Shown here: one piece after another, positions 1-6,026 of the stretch | Layout: every line of letters starts with the position of its first letter | Position numbering within the stretch: position 1 is the stretch's first letter | Assembly (NCBI GenBank): GCA_030039105.1 | Contig: JASHQO010000200.1 | Location: forward strand, 1-10,459 | From: Xanthobacteraceae bacterium | GTDB lineage: Bacteria > Pseudomonadota > Alphaproteobacteria > Rhizobiales > Xanthobacteraceae | DNA: 10,459 bases | Direction of reading: 5' to 3' | Translations under genes and position numbers: made by a program | The notes under the pieces: model-generated | What the model saw: the letters and a program-made list of their open reading frames with translations, nothing else | Told to the model about the DNA's origin: nothing | The model's database searches: none

Positions 1-228
1 TTGCGGATTCCACAAAAGCAGCGGACGCTGCGCGCCCGCGTCACCTGGCGCCGCGGCGACGAGGTCGGGCTCGACTTCGGCGCCGCCAAAGCGAGCGAGC
101 ACCAGGACGCCGCCGCGCTCGCCCGCCGCGTCGTCGAGCTCGAAGCCGAGATCGCGTCGTTGCGCAAGACGCTCAAGCGCATGAAGCGCGAGCACGGCGA
201 GCACGGCGACGACGAAGCCGCAGCCTAG
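1..228 (+). CDS. C-terminal part of a PilZ-like protein (5' partial)
   Basis: The frame is open to the first base of the window, so the TTG at position 1 is probably not the true start. The first ~25 residues (RTLRARVTWRRGDEVGLDF) resemble the last beta strands of the short PilZ-domain proteins common in Hyphomicrobiales, which end in a W-R-x-G-D-E-x-G-x-x-F stretch. PilZ domains bind cyclic di-GMP, but the usual RxxxR and DxSxxG ligand motifs would lie upstream of the window, so binding cannot be judged. After the domain comes a heptad-like acidic/basic segment (about residues 38-66, ELEAEIASLRKTLKRMKRE), likely a short coiled coil, and an acidic tail. The stop is TAG at 226-228. The PilZ call is family resemblance only. 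Confidence 0.6.
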   Translation: MRIPQKQRTLRARVTWRRGDEVGLDFGAAKASEHQDAAALARRVVELEAEIASLRKTLKRMKREHGEHGDDEAAA

Positions 229-339
229 GTTCGCGCCGTCCGTTGCAGCCTCCGACCGCATTGCGCGGCAACGCGCCGGCGTGCAAACTAACGACAGGCG
301 CGGGCGCAACGCGCGACGCGTCTGTGGAGGGAGACGACA

Positions 340-903
340 ATGGCCAAGTCCTATGGGCGCCGGGCTTGGCTCGCGCTGGTCGCGCTTGCGACTTTCGCTG
401 CGCCGGCTCTGGCGCAGATCTCGTCGGCGCCGAACACCGTGCCGGGCACCGAGGCCAATCCGTTTCCGGTGCTCAACATGCCGTCGCCGACCGACGGCGG
501 GCCGGCCGACCGCTTCCGCCACCTGCCCTCGCGCGACCTCGGCGATTCCATCAGCATCCAGATCGCCTCCGCCGCGCTCTATGACTTCGACCGCGCGCAG
601 GTGCAGCCCCGCGCCACCGACTACCTGCAGCAGGCCGCGAACCTGATCTACGAGAAGGCCAAGGGCCCGGTGCGCATCGAATGCCGCTCCGATCGCGGCG
701 CACCGGCGGCAGCGCAAAAGCTCGCGGCGCAATGCGCCGCCGCCATCGCGCAATGGCTCACGGTGCAGGAGAAACTCACCAAGGTGAAGTTCGTCACCGT
801 CGGCTCGCGCGTGCCGCCGCCGGCGCCGCCCGATCCGCGCGACCTGATGGGCAAGCCGTCGCCGAGCCTCGCCAGCGTGACGATCGATTTTGCGAAGAAG
901 TGA
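340..903 (+). CDS. Exported OmpA-like domain protein
   Basis: The 187-residue product has a clear Sec signal peptide: basic MAKSYGRR, a hydrophobic core, and ALA before Gln26 as the likely cleavage site. A Pro/Gly-rich linker (about 30-65) leads to an OmpA-like C-terminal domain (about 72-185). In it ALYDFDRAQVQPRATDYLQQAANLI matches the 'DFD...l.p.a...L...a.ll' opening, VRIECRSDRG takes the place of the usual GHTD loop, and AQKLAAQCAAAIAQWLTV matches the helix before the final strand. Such domains normally bind peptidoglycan in the periplasm. The GHTD motif is degenerate (CRSDRG) and two cysteines are present (C115, C132), so peptidoglycan binding is not certain. The start is supported by GGAGGG at 326-331. 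The gene converges on the HlyU-like gene. Confidence 0.75.
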   Translation: MAKSYGRRAWLALVALATFAAPALAQISSAPNTVPGTEANPFPVLNMPSPTDGGPADRFRHLPSRDLGDSISIQIASAALYDFDRAQVQPRATDYLQQAANLIYEKAKGPVRIECRSDRGAPAAAQKLAAQCAAAIAQWLTVQEKLTKVKFVTVGSRVPPPAPPDPRDLMGKPSPSLASVTIDFAKK

Positions 904-1013
904 GACTGCCCGGCGCTCGTCGCCGCGAAAGCACGGACCCAGTAAGCACGGACCCAGTAAGCGCGGACCCGGTTCTGGATTCCCGCTGGCGCGAAAATGA
1001 GCGGAGCAAAGAG
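904..1013. repeat. Convergent spacer with a 15-bp tandem repeat and REP-like remnant
   Basis: Three head-to-tail 15-bp units lie at 930-944, 945-959 and 960-974. The first two are identical (agcacggacccagta); the third differs at a few positions. They run directly into ctggattcccgctggcgc, which looks like half of the 'ctggattcccgc...gcgggaatgac' interspersed repeat seen again near 3025-3055. The block fills the gap between two converging genes. No ORF is credible here. Confidence 0.7.
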
Positions 1014-1301
1014 CTACTGAAACATCCGCTCGCCCTGCAAATCGATGATCTGCCGCGCCTTGTTGACGGTGAAGGTGAGCGCGTCGTCGTAGGACGCGTA
1101 GGCGTCGGCGCGGATGAAGCGGTGCTCCTTCTTCACGCCGTCGATCTCGCGCTCGATGATGCCGGCGGTCTGGTAATGGCCGTTGTTCTTGTACGGCGCG
1201 GCGCGGATCAGATAGCCCTTGTACTCGACCGGGTCGGCGACCTTTTCGGTCTTGGACTTGGCAGCGCCGCGGCCGCCGAACAAAGCGCTGAAAAACGACA
1301 T
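1014..1301 (-). CDS. HlyU-family protein
   Basis: The 95-residue product begins MSFFSALFGG and contains VEYKGYLIRAAPYKNNGHYQTAGIIEREIDGVKKEHRFIRAD followed by a helical end (DDALTFTVNKARQIIDLQGERMF). This layout (short GG-rich head, 'G..I.A.P....g.yqtaG.I', 'k.H.FiRAD', 'QiID..G..lF') is typical of the HlyU family of short proteins in alphaproteobacteria. The family takes its name from the Vibrio transcriptional activator of haemolysin genes, but most alphaproteobacterial members have no demonstrated role, so the regulator label should be read as family membership only. An AAAGGG-like sequence precedes the ATG at somewhat long spacing. The gene is monocistronic here and converges with the OmpA-like gene. 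Confidence 0.8.
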   Translation of the reverse strand: MSFFSALFGGRGAAKSKTEKVADPVEYKGYLIRAAPYKNNGHYQTAGIIEREIDGVKKEHRFIRADAYASYDDALTFTVNKARQIIDLQGERMFQ

Positions 1302-1413
1302 GGCAGACGCCCTTTGCTTGCCGTTCGGGATCGGACCGCGAGCCTAGCACCTTTTCGCCATAGCGTCCGCCCGCGGCCTTGAAGCCAAAACCCGGCCCAG
1401 CCGACCAACCGCC

Positions 1414-1545
1414 ATGCCCGCCGCGCGCTCGGCCAATCCGCGCGATTTCGCTCTTTTCGTCCGCAGCGACGGCAGGCATGTGTTTTTCAGCAACGCGCCG
1501 CGCAACGACACGCCCGACGCGCCGCCCGAACGGCTGTTGTCTTGA
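1414..1545 (+). CDS. Possible small ORF, 43 residues, unknown
   Basis: This short frame (MPAARSANPRDFALFVRS...ERLLS) starts with ATG at 1414 and ends with TGA at 1543-1545. I do not recognise the product. The argument for coding is codon composition: roughly 80% of third positions are G or C while second positions are much lower, the pattern expected of genes in this genome. There is no recognisable Shine-Dalgarno sequence, and a stop at 1345-1347 closes the frame upstream without another start. It lies between the HlyU-like gene (divergent) and the DUF1330 gene, and could be translated on the same mRNA as the latter, whose start is 60 bp further on. Confidence 0.35.
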   Translation: MPAARSANPRDFALFVRSDGRHVFFSNAPRNDTPDAPPERLLS

Positions 1546-1567
1546 GCACGCCGGCGCGGCAAGCTCC

Positions 1568-1597
1568 CATGCTGCCAGGGAGCATGCTGCCAGGGAG
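1568..1597 (+). repeat. Perfect 15-bp tandem duplication that duplicates the Shine-Dalgarno
   Basis: The unit catgctgccagggag occurs twice head to tail (1568-1582, 1583-1597). The second copy supplies the AGGGAG (1592-1597) that lies 8 nt before the DUF1330 start at 1606. The first copy repeats the same motif 15 nt further upstream. Confidence 0.85.
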
Positions 1598-1605
1598 AAT
1601 GTCCG

Positions 1606-1899
1606 ATGCCGAAAGGTTACTGGGTCACCGTCTACCGCTCGATCTCCGATCCGCAGAAGCTCGCCGCCTACGCGCAACTGGCGCCGCCGGCGATCGCGCC
1701 GTTCGGCGGCCGCTATCTCGCCCGCGGCACGGCTGCGGCCGCGTTCGAGGCCGGCCAGAAGGAGCGCATCGTGATGTCGGAGTTTCCGAGCGTCGACAAG
1801 GCCATCGCCGCCTATCGGAGCCCGGCCTACCAGAATGCGCTCAAAGCGCTCGGCGACGGCGCGGTGCGCGATATCCGCATCGTCGAGGGCCTCGATTAA
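1606..1899 (+). CDS. DUF1330 family protein
   Basis: The 97-residue protein (MPKGYWVTVYRSISDPQKLAAYAQLAPPAI...GGRYLARG) has the classic DUF1330 layout: an N-terminal strand followed by 'D...l..Y...a.paI..fGGryLaRG', then a central E-R-I-V-M-S-E-F-P-S strand, then 'A..ayrSpaYq.a...R' and a final strand (VRDIRIVEGLD). These are dimeric ferredoxin-like alpha/beta barrel proteins. No enzymatic activity is established for the family. The length equals the usual family length, so it is complete. The ATG at 1606 is chosen over the out-of-frame ATG at 1599 because the conserved domain starts at residue 3 and AGGGAG lies 8 nt upstream. Confidence 0.85.
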   Translation: MPKGYWVTVYRSISDPQKLAAYAQLAPPAIAPFGGRYLARGTAAAAFEAGQKERIVMSEFPSVDKAIAAYRSPAYQNALKALGDGAVRDIRIVEGLD

Positions 1900-1927
1900 C
1901 CTTCGGCGGCCGCGCGCCGCTGCGCGA

Positions 1928-1956
1928 TTGCCAAGCGGCGCCGGCGACATTATATA
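1928..1956 (+). promoter_or_regulatory. Sigma-70-type promoter for the 2065 gene
   Basis: TTGCCA (1928-1933; 5 of 6 to the -35 consensus) is followed after exactly 17 nt by TATATA (1951-1956; 4 of 6 to the -10 consensus). TATATA is an AT island in very GC-rich surroundings. Transcription would start near 1963, giving a leader of about 100 nt before the ATG at 2065. Confidence 0.6.
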
Positions 1957-2007
1957 CACGCCGGCCGCTCCCCGAGCGGGCTTTGCCGTTCCTTTGGAAT
2001 CGTCGAT

Positions 2008-2028
2008 CCGGCGCCGCTTTGGCGCCGG
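2008..2028 (+). promoter_or_regulatory. Leader hairpin upstream of the 2065 gene
   Basis: A perfect 8-bp GC stem (ccggcgcc with ggcgccgg) encloses a 5-nt loop (gcttt). It lies between the predicted promoter and the start codon, about 20 nt before the AAGGAG. No U-tract follows, so it is not a simple terminator. It could stabilise or regulate the leader, but this is inference. Confidence 0.4.
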
Positions 2029-2064
2029 CGCTGTTCGCGCCACCCCGCGCCAAGGAGAACAACC

Positions 2065-2325
2065 ATGCCAAGAAAACCGGGCCTGAATTCCGAATTTGTC
2101 ATGTTCGACGTCGTCTACGAGGACGGCACGCAACGCTCGAACCGCCGCGTGCCCCGCGAGCTTCTGGGCGGCATCGACGGCGACAAGCCGGCGTACGGCT
2201 TTCTGATCGAGCAGGACCGCGACATCGCCGAGAAATCCGGCCGGCCGGCGGCCAAGATCAAGAGCATCAGCCGTTCCGGCGCCAAGAAGAAGCCGAAGGA
2301 CTACGCGATCGCGCGATTCAACTGA
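2065..2325 (+). CDS. Conserved hypothetical small basic protein
   Basis: The 86-residue protein begins MPRKPGLNSEFVMFDVVYEDGTQRSNRRVP and continues with an acidic middle (IEQDRDIAEKSGRPAAKIKS) and a basic end (SGAKKKPKDYAIARFN). I have seen close relatives as uncharacterised proteins in Bradyrhizobium-like genomes, but know no function and no domain name. It has no signal peptide, membrane segment or cysteine. FVMFDVVYEDG followed by NRRVP suggests a small beta-rich fold, and the many Lys/Arg residues would suit nucleic-acid or ribosome contact; this is speculation. The start is firm: AAGGAG (2051-2056 region) lies 8-9 nt before the ATG, and a promoter is seen at 1928-1956. The repeat at 2328 begins 2 nt after the stop. 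Confidence 0.8.
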   Translation: MPRKPGLNSEFVMFDVVYEDGTQRSNRRVPRELLGGIDGDKPAYGFLIEQDRDIAEKSGRPAAKIKSISRSGAKKKPKDYAIARFN

Positions 2326-2327
2326 AT

Positions 2328-2452
2328 CGTCATTGCGAGCCAACGGGTCCGGCCCGAAGTGGCAGGCCCGACGACAGGCTGCGCGACGCAGCAATCCATC
2401 GGACCGCACCGCTGCGCTGGATCGCTTCGTCGCTTCGCTCCTCGCGATGACG
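2328..2452. repeat. Dispersed TIR-bounded repeat, copy 1 (125 bp)
   Basis: The element is bounded by cgtcattgcgag and ctcgcgatgacg, which are inverted repeats of each other (11 of 12). Its interior (gggtccggcccgaagtggc, acaggct, gcagcaatccatcggaccgc) reappears in the same order and orientation at 3534-3691. No protein-coding capacity. It lies between the converging stops of the 2065 gene and the DUF4112 gene. This resembles the abundant short interspersed repeats of Bradyrhizobiaceae. Confidence 0.8.
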
Positions 2453-2486
2453 GTTGCGGCCGGCGGGCGAAATGCCGCGGATCGAC

Positions 2487-2897
2487 TTAATATCCGGCAC
2501 GGGCGAAGTGCGCGCGCAGCAGCGCCACGTTGCGGCGATTGGCGCGGAAGAACACATCGAACGCGTCGCCGGCAAACGGCACCGCGCCGACCATGCCCTC
2601 GAGCAGCACGTTGGCGGCCATGCGCGCCATCAAGAGCCGCGGCACACCGAGCCGCGATGCCTCGTAGAGCAGATAAAACGACAGCGCCGACGCCAGGGCG
2701 TCGCCGAAGCCGGGCACGAGGCGCAACAGCGATTCCACACCGAAGCGGACGTTGGTTCCCGGCACGATGAAGGCGGTGTCGAGCATGGTGGCGAGCACAT
2801 CGAGCCGGTCGAGAGCCGCGCGACGCGACACGGCATCGTAGCGCTCCGCGCCGGCGAAGCTCTGAAAGCCGGCAAATCCGGCGCGTGAAAAGGTCAT
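2487..2897 (-). CDS. DUF4112 domain protein
   Basis: The 136-residue product contains the DUF4112 signature from about residue 30: LDRLDVLATMLDTAFIVPGTNVRFGVESLLRLVPGFGDALASALS, a hydrophobic helical stretch (YLLYEASRLGVPRLLMARMAANVLLEGMVGAVPFAGDAFDVFF), then the closing RANRRNVALLRAHF. The family is short, widespread and uncharacterised; the two hydrophobic stretches suggest membrane association, and the 'P.(G/F)GD' motif occurs twice (VPGFGDA, VPFAGDA). Length is about as expected for the family. The start at 2897 lacks a clear Shine-Dalgarno sequence (GCGGA is the nearest), so a slightly different start is possible. It converges with the 2065 gene across a dispersed repeat. Confidence 0.85.
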   Translation of the reverse strand: MTFSRAGFAGFQSFAGAERYDAVSRRAALDRLDVLATMLDTAFIVPGTNVRFGVESLLRLVPGFGDALASALSFYLLYEASRLGVPRLLMARMAANVLLEGMVGAVPFAGDAFDVFFRANRRNVALLRAHFARAGY

Positions 2898-3129
2898 CGG
2901 TCGGTCCGCTGTTCGCTGCCTGCCTCAAATGGGAAGACGCAGGCCAGGCGCAAGCCCCATCGTCCCGGCGACAGTGGAGACCCGGCAAGCACCGCTGGTC
3001 GGCCGGATCGCCGGCGCCGGGATTACTGGATTCCCGTTTTTGCCGGAATGACACGGCTACCCACTTCCGCGGCAATGACCCGCGCGCTACCGTTGCGCTC
3101 CGTTCCTGGTGCGCGCGGGGCCAGCCAAA
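2898..3129. other. Intergenic region between DUF4112 and Rid genes with REP-like palindrome
   Basis: This divergent spacer contains at about 3025-3055 the motif actggattcccgtttttgccggaatgacac, an imperfect palindrome of the 'ctggattcccgc..gcgggaatgac' type that also appears as a remnant after 972. I see no credible ORF and no clear -35/-10 pair for either flanking gene. Confidence 0.5.
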
Positions 3130-3531
3130 ATGCCTGACATAAAGCTCATCAATCCCGCCAGTCTCGGCAAGCCGCTCGGGCAATATTCCCACGTCACCCG
3201 CGTCAAGGCGTCGGAGTTTCTGTTCATCGCCGGCCAGGTCGGCGTTGCCAAGGACGGCACGACGCCGGCCGATTTCGACGGCCAGTGCGCACAGGCCTTC
3301 GCCAATATCGGCGCCGCGCTCGCCTCGCAGGGCGCAAGCTTTGCCAACATCGTCGAGTTCACGACTTATCTCGTGCACTCCCAGGACATCCCGAAATTTT
3401 TTGCCTACCGCAGCCGCGAATTCCCGAAGCTGTTCGCCGGCGGCGCCTATCCGCCCAACACCCTGCTCATGATCGACCGCCTGGTGCAGGAGCAGTTCTT
3501 GATCGAGGTGAGCGCGGTCGCGGCGCTGTGA
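3130..3531 (+). CDS. RidA/YjgF/YER057c (Rid) family protein
   Basis: The 133-residue protein fits the Rid fold: INPASLGKPLGQYSHVTRVKASEFLFIAGQVG (the 'p.g.ysh......lfisGq.g' opening), QCAQAFANIGAALASQGASFANIVEFTTYLVHSQDIPKF, then a C-terminal strand (QFLIEVSAVAAL). Canonical RidA hydrolyses reactive enamines/imines such as 2-aminoacrylate, using an arginine in the 'PARS' motif (Arg105 of E. coli RidA). Here the corresponding stretch is PPNT and Asn110 takes the arginine's place, as in the non-deaminase Rid subfamilies, so imine deaminase activity is not expected. The ATG at 3130 is chosen because the conserved domain starts a few residues later; the in-frame upstream ATG at 3109 adds only MRAGPAK. 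No strong Shine-Dalgarno sequence is visible. Confidence 0.88.
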   Translation: MPDIKLINPASLGKPLGQYSHVTRVKASEFLFIAGQVGVAKDGTTPADFDGQCAQAFANIGAALASQGASFANIVEFTTYLVHSQDIPKFFAYRSREFPKLFAGGAYPPNTLLMIDRLVQEQFLIEVSAVAAL

Positions 3532-3533
3532 TC

Positions 3534-3691
3534 CGTCGTTGCGAGGAGCCCAAGGAGCCCAAGGAGCCCAAGGAGCCAATGGAGCCAATGGGTCCGGCCC
3601 GAAGTGGCCGGCGCGATGACAGGCTCCGCGATGCAGCAATCCATCGGACCGCACCGCTGCACTGGATTGCTTCGCTCCGCTCGCAATGACG
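3534..3691. repeat. Dispersed TIR-bounded repeat, copy 2 (158 bp) with expanded 9-bp array
   Basis: It is bounded by cgtcgttgcgag and ctcgcaatgacg (11 of 12 inverted match) and is near-identical over most of its interior to 2328-2452. It begins 2 nt after the Rid stop codon and ends 4 nt before the converging lytic transglycosylase stop, filling the spacer. Unlike copy 1 it holds five tandem 9-bp units at 3546-3590: gagcccaag three times, then gagccaatg twice. Copy 1 has a single unit (gagccaacg) at the same place. Confidence 0.85.
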
Positions 3692-3695
3692 ATGG

Positions 3696-4514
3696 CTACG
3701 CCGCGCGGCGCCGATAGTGTCGCACGCGATAGATCGGCGCGGTGTTGCCGTAGCCTTCGGCATCGTTGAATCCGGCCTGCGCGTAGGCCCCGTAACCCGA
3801 CGTCGGCGACGCGTAAGGCGAGAAGCCTTGCGCCTTGGCCTGGGCGTAATAGCCGCTGGCATAGAGCGCAACGGCACGGCTTTCGTTGCCGTTCGCGGCG
3901 CGATAGGCGCCGGCGAGATAGCGCACCGCGTAGGTCATGTTGACCTGCGGATCGAGCAGCTCCGCCGCCGCGCCGGTAAAGCCCATGGCGCGCGCGGTGC
4001 CGAGGCGGATCTGCATCAGGCCGTAATTGCCGGCGTTGACCGCGCGCGGATTGCCGCCGCTCTCGCGCCTGATGACGCGCTCGACCAGCGACACCGGAAT
4101 GCCGTTGGCGCCGGCCTGCGCCGCCGCCATGCCGTCGAGCTCGCCGTTTTGGCCGAGGCCGCTGCGGCCCCAAGCGGTGCCCCAATTGCTGCTGCTCAAA
4201 TAGCTTTGCCAGGAACCTTGCCAAGCGCCTTGCCAGAAGTCTGGCTCGTTGTGCCGGGCCGTCGCCGGCGCATAATCGTAATAATAATGGCGCGTATCGT
4301 CCGGTTGCATCGCCAGCAGATGGCGCGAAACAGCATCGTGATAAGCCGCGCGATAAGTAACCTGGCGATGCGCAGCCTGGCGATAAGCAGCCTGGCGATA
4401 AGCAACCTGGCGATAAGCAACCTGGCGATAACCGTGGTGCGCGGCGAACGCGGGCGCCGACAACGCCGGCACGACACACACGACGACACAGCTCGCGATC
4501 AGCGAATGACGCAT
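3696..4514 (-). CDS. Secreted lytic transglycosylase (SLT, family 1-like)
   Basis: The product (272 residues from 4514) has a signal peptide ending PAFA-AHHG, so it acts in the periplasm or outside. A Tyr/Arg/Gln/Ala repeat region (about residues 28-57, units of YRQVA) is followed by a W/Q/S-rich linker and then a soluble lytic transglycosylase domain (about 130-225). The catalytic glutamate lies in RRESGGNPRAVN, followed by GNYGLMQIRLGTARAMGF and DPQVNMTYAVRYLAGAY, all classic SLT motifs. These enzymes cleave peptidoglycan between MurNAc and GlcNAc, leaving 1,6-anhydroMurNAc. A Gly/Tyr/Ala-rich tail with a basic end follows. Two adjacent ATGs exist (4517, 4514). The second is preferred because AAGGAG (4527-4522) is 7 nt from it but only 4 nt from the first. 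Confidence 0.9.
   Translation of the reverse strand: MRHSLIASCVVVCVVPALSAPAFAAHHGYRQVAYRQVAYRQAAYRQAAHRQVTYRAAYHDAVSRHLLAMQPDDTRHYYYDYAPATARHNEPDFWQGAWQGSWQSYLSSSNWGTAWGRSGLGQNGELDGMAAAQAGANGIPVSLVERVIRRESGGNPRAVNAGNYGLMQIRLGTARAMGFTGAAAELLDPQVNMTYAVRYLAGAYRAANGNESRAVALYASGYYAQAKAQGFSPYASPTSGYGAYAQAGFNDAEGYGNTAPIYRVRHYRRRAA
4346..4435 (-). repeat. 15-bp minisatellite in frame inside the transglycosylase gene
   Basis: On the plus strand five units of cctggcgataagcaa run head to tail: 4361-4375, 4376-4390, 4391-4405, 4406-4420, 4421-4435. The third and fourth are identical, the others carry one to three changes, and a degenerate sixth unit lies at 4346-4360. Because 15 is a multiple of 3, each unit adds five residues (Y-R-Q-V/A-A) just after the signal peptide cleavage site without shifting the frame. 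Copy number should therefore vary freely between strains. Confidence 0.9.
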
Positions 4515-4688
4515 CATATGGCTCCTTGGCGGAGCCCCTCACCGTCATCGCCTTGTCACGACCAAATCCAGCCATGCTTCGGCCATTCGGTGCTACGGCC
4601 GTGGTGATGTCGTGGCGAAGGAACCGGCGCCTGCTGGTGCGGCCGCGGATGAAACAAAAATTGACGGGATAACGCCGGAACCTTTCTC

Positions 4689-5099
4689 TCATCGTTGTGC
4701 GGGCGCTTGTCCGGTTGCATTCTTTTGCTGTTCACGCGCCGCCCGACGCCGGGCGAGCTTTTCGGCGCGTTTATCCGCGCGCTCAAGGTCGCCGAACCAC
4801 CGCGCGGTGCACATGTCGCCGTTCCAGGCATCCCGTTCGGGACCGCCGGCATCGTGCGGGACGCGCGAGCGCACATGGGCGCGGGCGGCGTCGAAGCGAT
4901 CGGCCACGGCGTCGCGGCGGGCTTCGATGCACTCGATGTGTTCGCCGCGGCACGCACCGGCGCGGCGGCAGCGCCGCAAGCGGCACTGGCGCCAGAAGCC
5001 GAAGAAGTCGCAATAGGCGCGCACGACGCGCGGCTGCGTGCGGTAATAGCGGTCCGAATACTCCTGCGATTCAGGATCGGGGTCTTTGCGTTTCGGCAC
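4689..5099 (-). CDS. Cys-rich conserved hypothetical protein (GTG start)
   Basis: The 136-residue protein begins (M)PKRKDPDPESQEYSDRYYR and contains TQPRVVRAYC followed by a dense Cys/Arg segment, with cysteines spaced C-x8-C-x4-C-x5-C-x6-C (about residues 30-57). I know similar sequences only as uncharacterised proteins of Bradyrhizobium-like genomes. The spacing suggests metal binding or disulfides, but this is inference. The C-terminal part (MCTARWFGDLERADKRAEKLARRRA) is basic and helical. The GTG at 5099 is chosen because GGAG of AAAGGAG lies 6 nt upstream and the protein starts cleanly there; the frame stays open further upstream only through REP-like repeat sequence (translating as HPTLSPRAG and the like). 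No partner gene is evident. Confidence 0.7.
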   Translation of the reverse strand: MPKRKDPDPESQEYSDRYYRTQPRVVRAYCDFFGFWRQCRLRRCRRAGACRGEHIECIEARRDAVADRFDAARAHVRSRVPHDAGGPERDAWNGDMCTARWFGDLERADKRAEKLARRRAAREQQKNATGQAPAQR

Positions 5100-5164
5100 G
5101 GTGGTCTCCTTTCTCTTTTCCTGCCAAGCGACGAAAGCAGACGAACAAAAACGACCGAGCCGCT

Positions 5165-5215
5165 CGCGGCTCCCTTTCCCCGCGCGCGGGGAGAGGGTGG
5201 GGTGAGGGGGCGCCG
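5165..5215. repeat. REP-like palindrome (cccgcgcgcggg type)
   Basis: Ctttccccgcgcgcggggag forms a GC-rich stem (ctccccgcgcgcggggag with one change) followed by agggtggggtgagggggc, a composition typical of dispersed intergenic repeats in rhizobia. It lies about 70 nt upstream of the GTG start at 5099. A related palindrome (ctcccccgcgagcgggggag) is the target of the mobile element at 7114. Confidence 0.6.
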
Positions 5216-5255
5216 CCGTTGCCTGAGCACTGCGGCCAACACTCCCTCTTTCGTC

Positions 5256-5347
5256 ACCACCGGGCTTGATCCGGTGGTCCATGCCGACAATCAGCACATA
5301 AAAACGAGCGGCACTTCGCCATGGATTGCCGGGTCAAGCCCGGCAAT
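5256..5347. repeat. Pair of REP-like palindromes
   Basis: The first is accaccgg-gcttgat-ccggtggt (5256-5278, perfect 8-bp stem). The second is attgccggg-tcaag-cccggcaat (5325-5347, perfect 9-bp stem) followed by gacgacg. The loops share the cttga/tcaag core in opposite orientation, so the two palindromes face each other, as in the paired REP arrangement called BIME in enterobacteria. No coding potential. Confidence 0.8.
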
Positions 5348-6014
5348 GACGACGTCAGGGATCGTCCTCGCAACGCGGTGCGCGCGCGAGCAAAGAGCGG
5401 ACAACGAAAGCCAAGAAAGAAAGCCAGGAAACGAAAGCTATGAAGGGTCGCCTCCACATAAAGCGAGGGGAGGCGGAGCGCCGGAAGGCGCATACGGCAA
5501 TGACCCCGCGCCACGCCGGCCGATGTTGCCACCGGCCAACGCCACGGGCGCGGAGGCGCGCCACGAACGATCCGCTTGCGCGGACCGCCCGCTTGCGGGC
5601 GCGCTCGCCTCTCGGCGCTCCGCCGCGGCTTTGGCCGAGGTTTTCAGGCCTCGGCGTTTCGACTCCGGGCCAGGTTTCCTGGGACGTGGCAGGCGTTTTC
5701 CGGCGGGTGTTTCCCGCGCTTGTTTGCGGGCGCCGGCCGCGCCTGCCTGTCCCAGTCCAGCGGAAGCACCCCGCGCACCGGTCGTAGTGCCGGCGGACAT
5801 GATGCCCGGAGCCGCCCGGGCGCAGCTTGCGAGGCCGCGCGCAGGCACCGCACTCGCCCCGCATGCAGGATCGCATCCGGATGCGCCCCTCGGCGGGCGA
5901 GCGGAGGTGCATGTAGGGAGTCTGTTGGGGGAGTCAAGGGACGTTTCGAAGTGACGTTGTGGATTTGGTCCGCGGGCAATACCAAACACACGGGTCACGT
6001 CCGGCGTCAGACCT
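5348..6014. other. Gene-free, hairpin-rich GC region
   Basis: I find no protein-coding gene I can defend here. Every strand has long open frames, but they give low-complexity Arg/Ala/Pro/Gly-rich translations with no ribosome binding site, as expected in high-GC DNA without stops. The region is rich in small stem-loops: gccgagg-ttttcagg-cctcggc (5634-5655), gcggg-tgttt-cccgc (about 5704-5718), the 14-nt perfect palindrome cgcatccggatgcg (5872-5885), and an inverted repeat cgcctcc/ggaggcg near 5449-5476. I recall similar stretches recurring between genes in Bradyrhizobium-like genomes, so it is most likely a long dispersed repeat or repeat cluster. A structured RNA cannot be excluded. Confidence 0.45.
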
Positions 6015-6026
6015 GGAGGATGTGAG

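Noticed and set aside
1542..2450. 302-codon plus-strand frame
   Set aside because: It overlaps the DUF1330 gene and the 2065 gene in another frame; both of those have family support and ribosome binding sites.
3534..3691. tRNA or CRISPR in the 9-bp array region
   Set aside because: The units are contiguous without spacers and no cloverleaf can be drawn; it is tandem slippage in a dispersed repeat.
3717..4607. 296-codon plus-strand frame opposite the lytic transglycosylase
   Set aside because: The minus-strand product has a signal peptide and clear catalytic motifs; the plus frame is its shadow and includes the minisatellite as ISNLA-type repeats.
4695..5954. 419-codon open frame on the plus strand
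   Set aside because: It is antisense to the Cys-rich gene, runs through several REP palindromes, has no ribosome binding site and gives an Arg/Ala/Pro-rich translation. Long open frames arise easily in such GC-rich DNA.
5355..5998. Minus-strand frames of 185-186 codons over the hairpin-rich region
   Set aside because: No ribosome binding site, no recognisable domain, biased composition, and they run into REP-like sequence.
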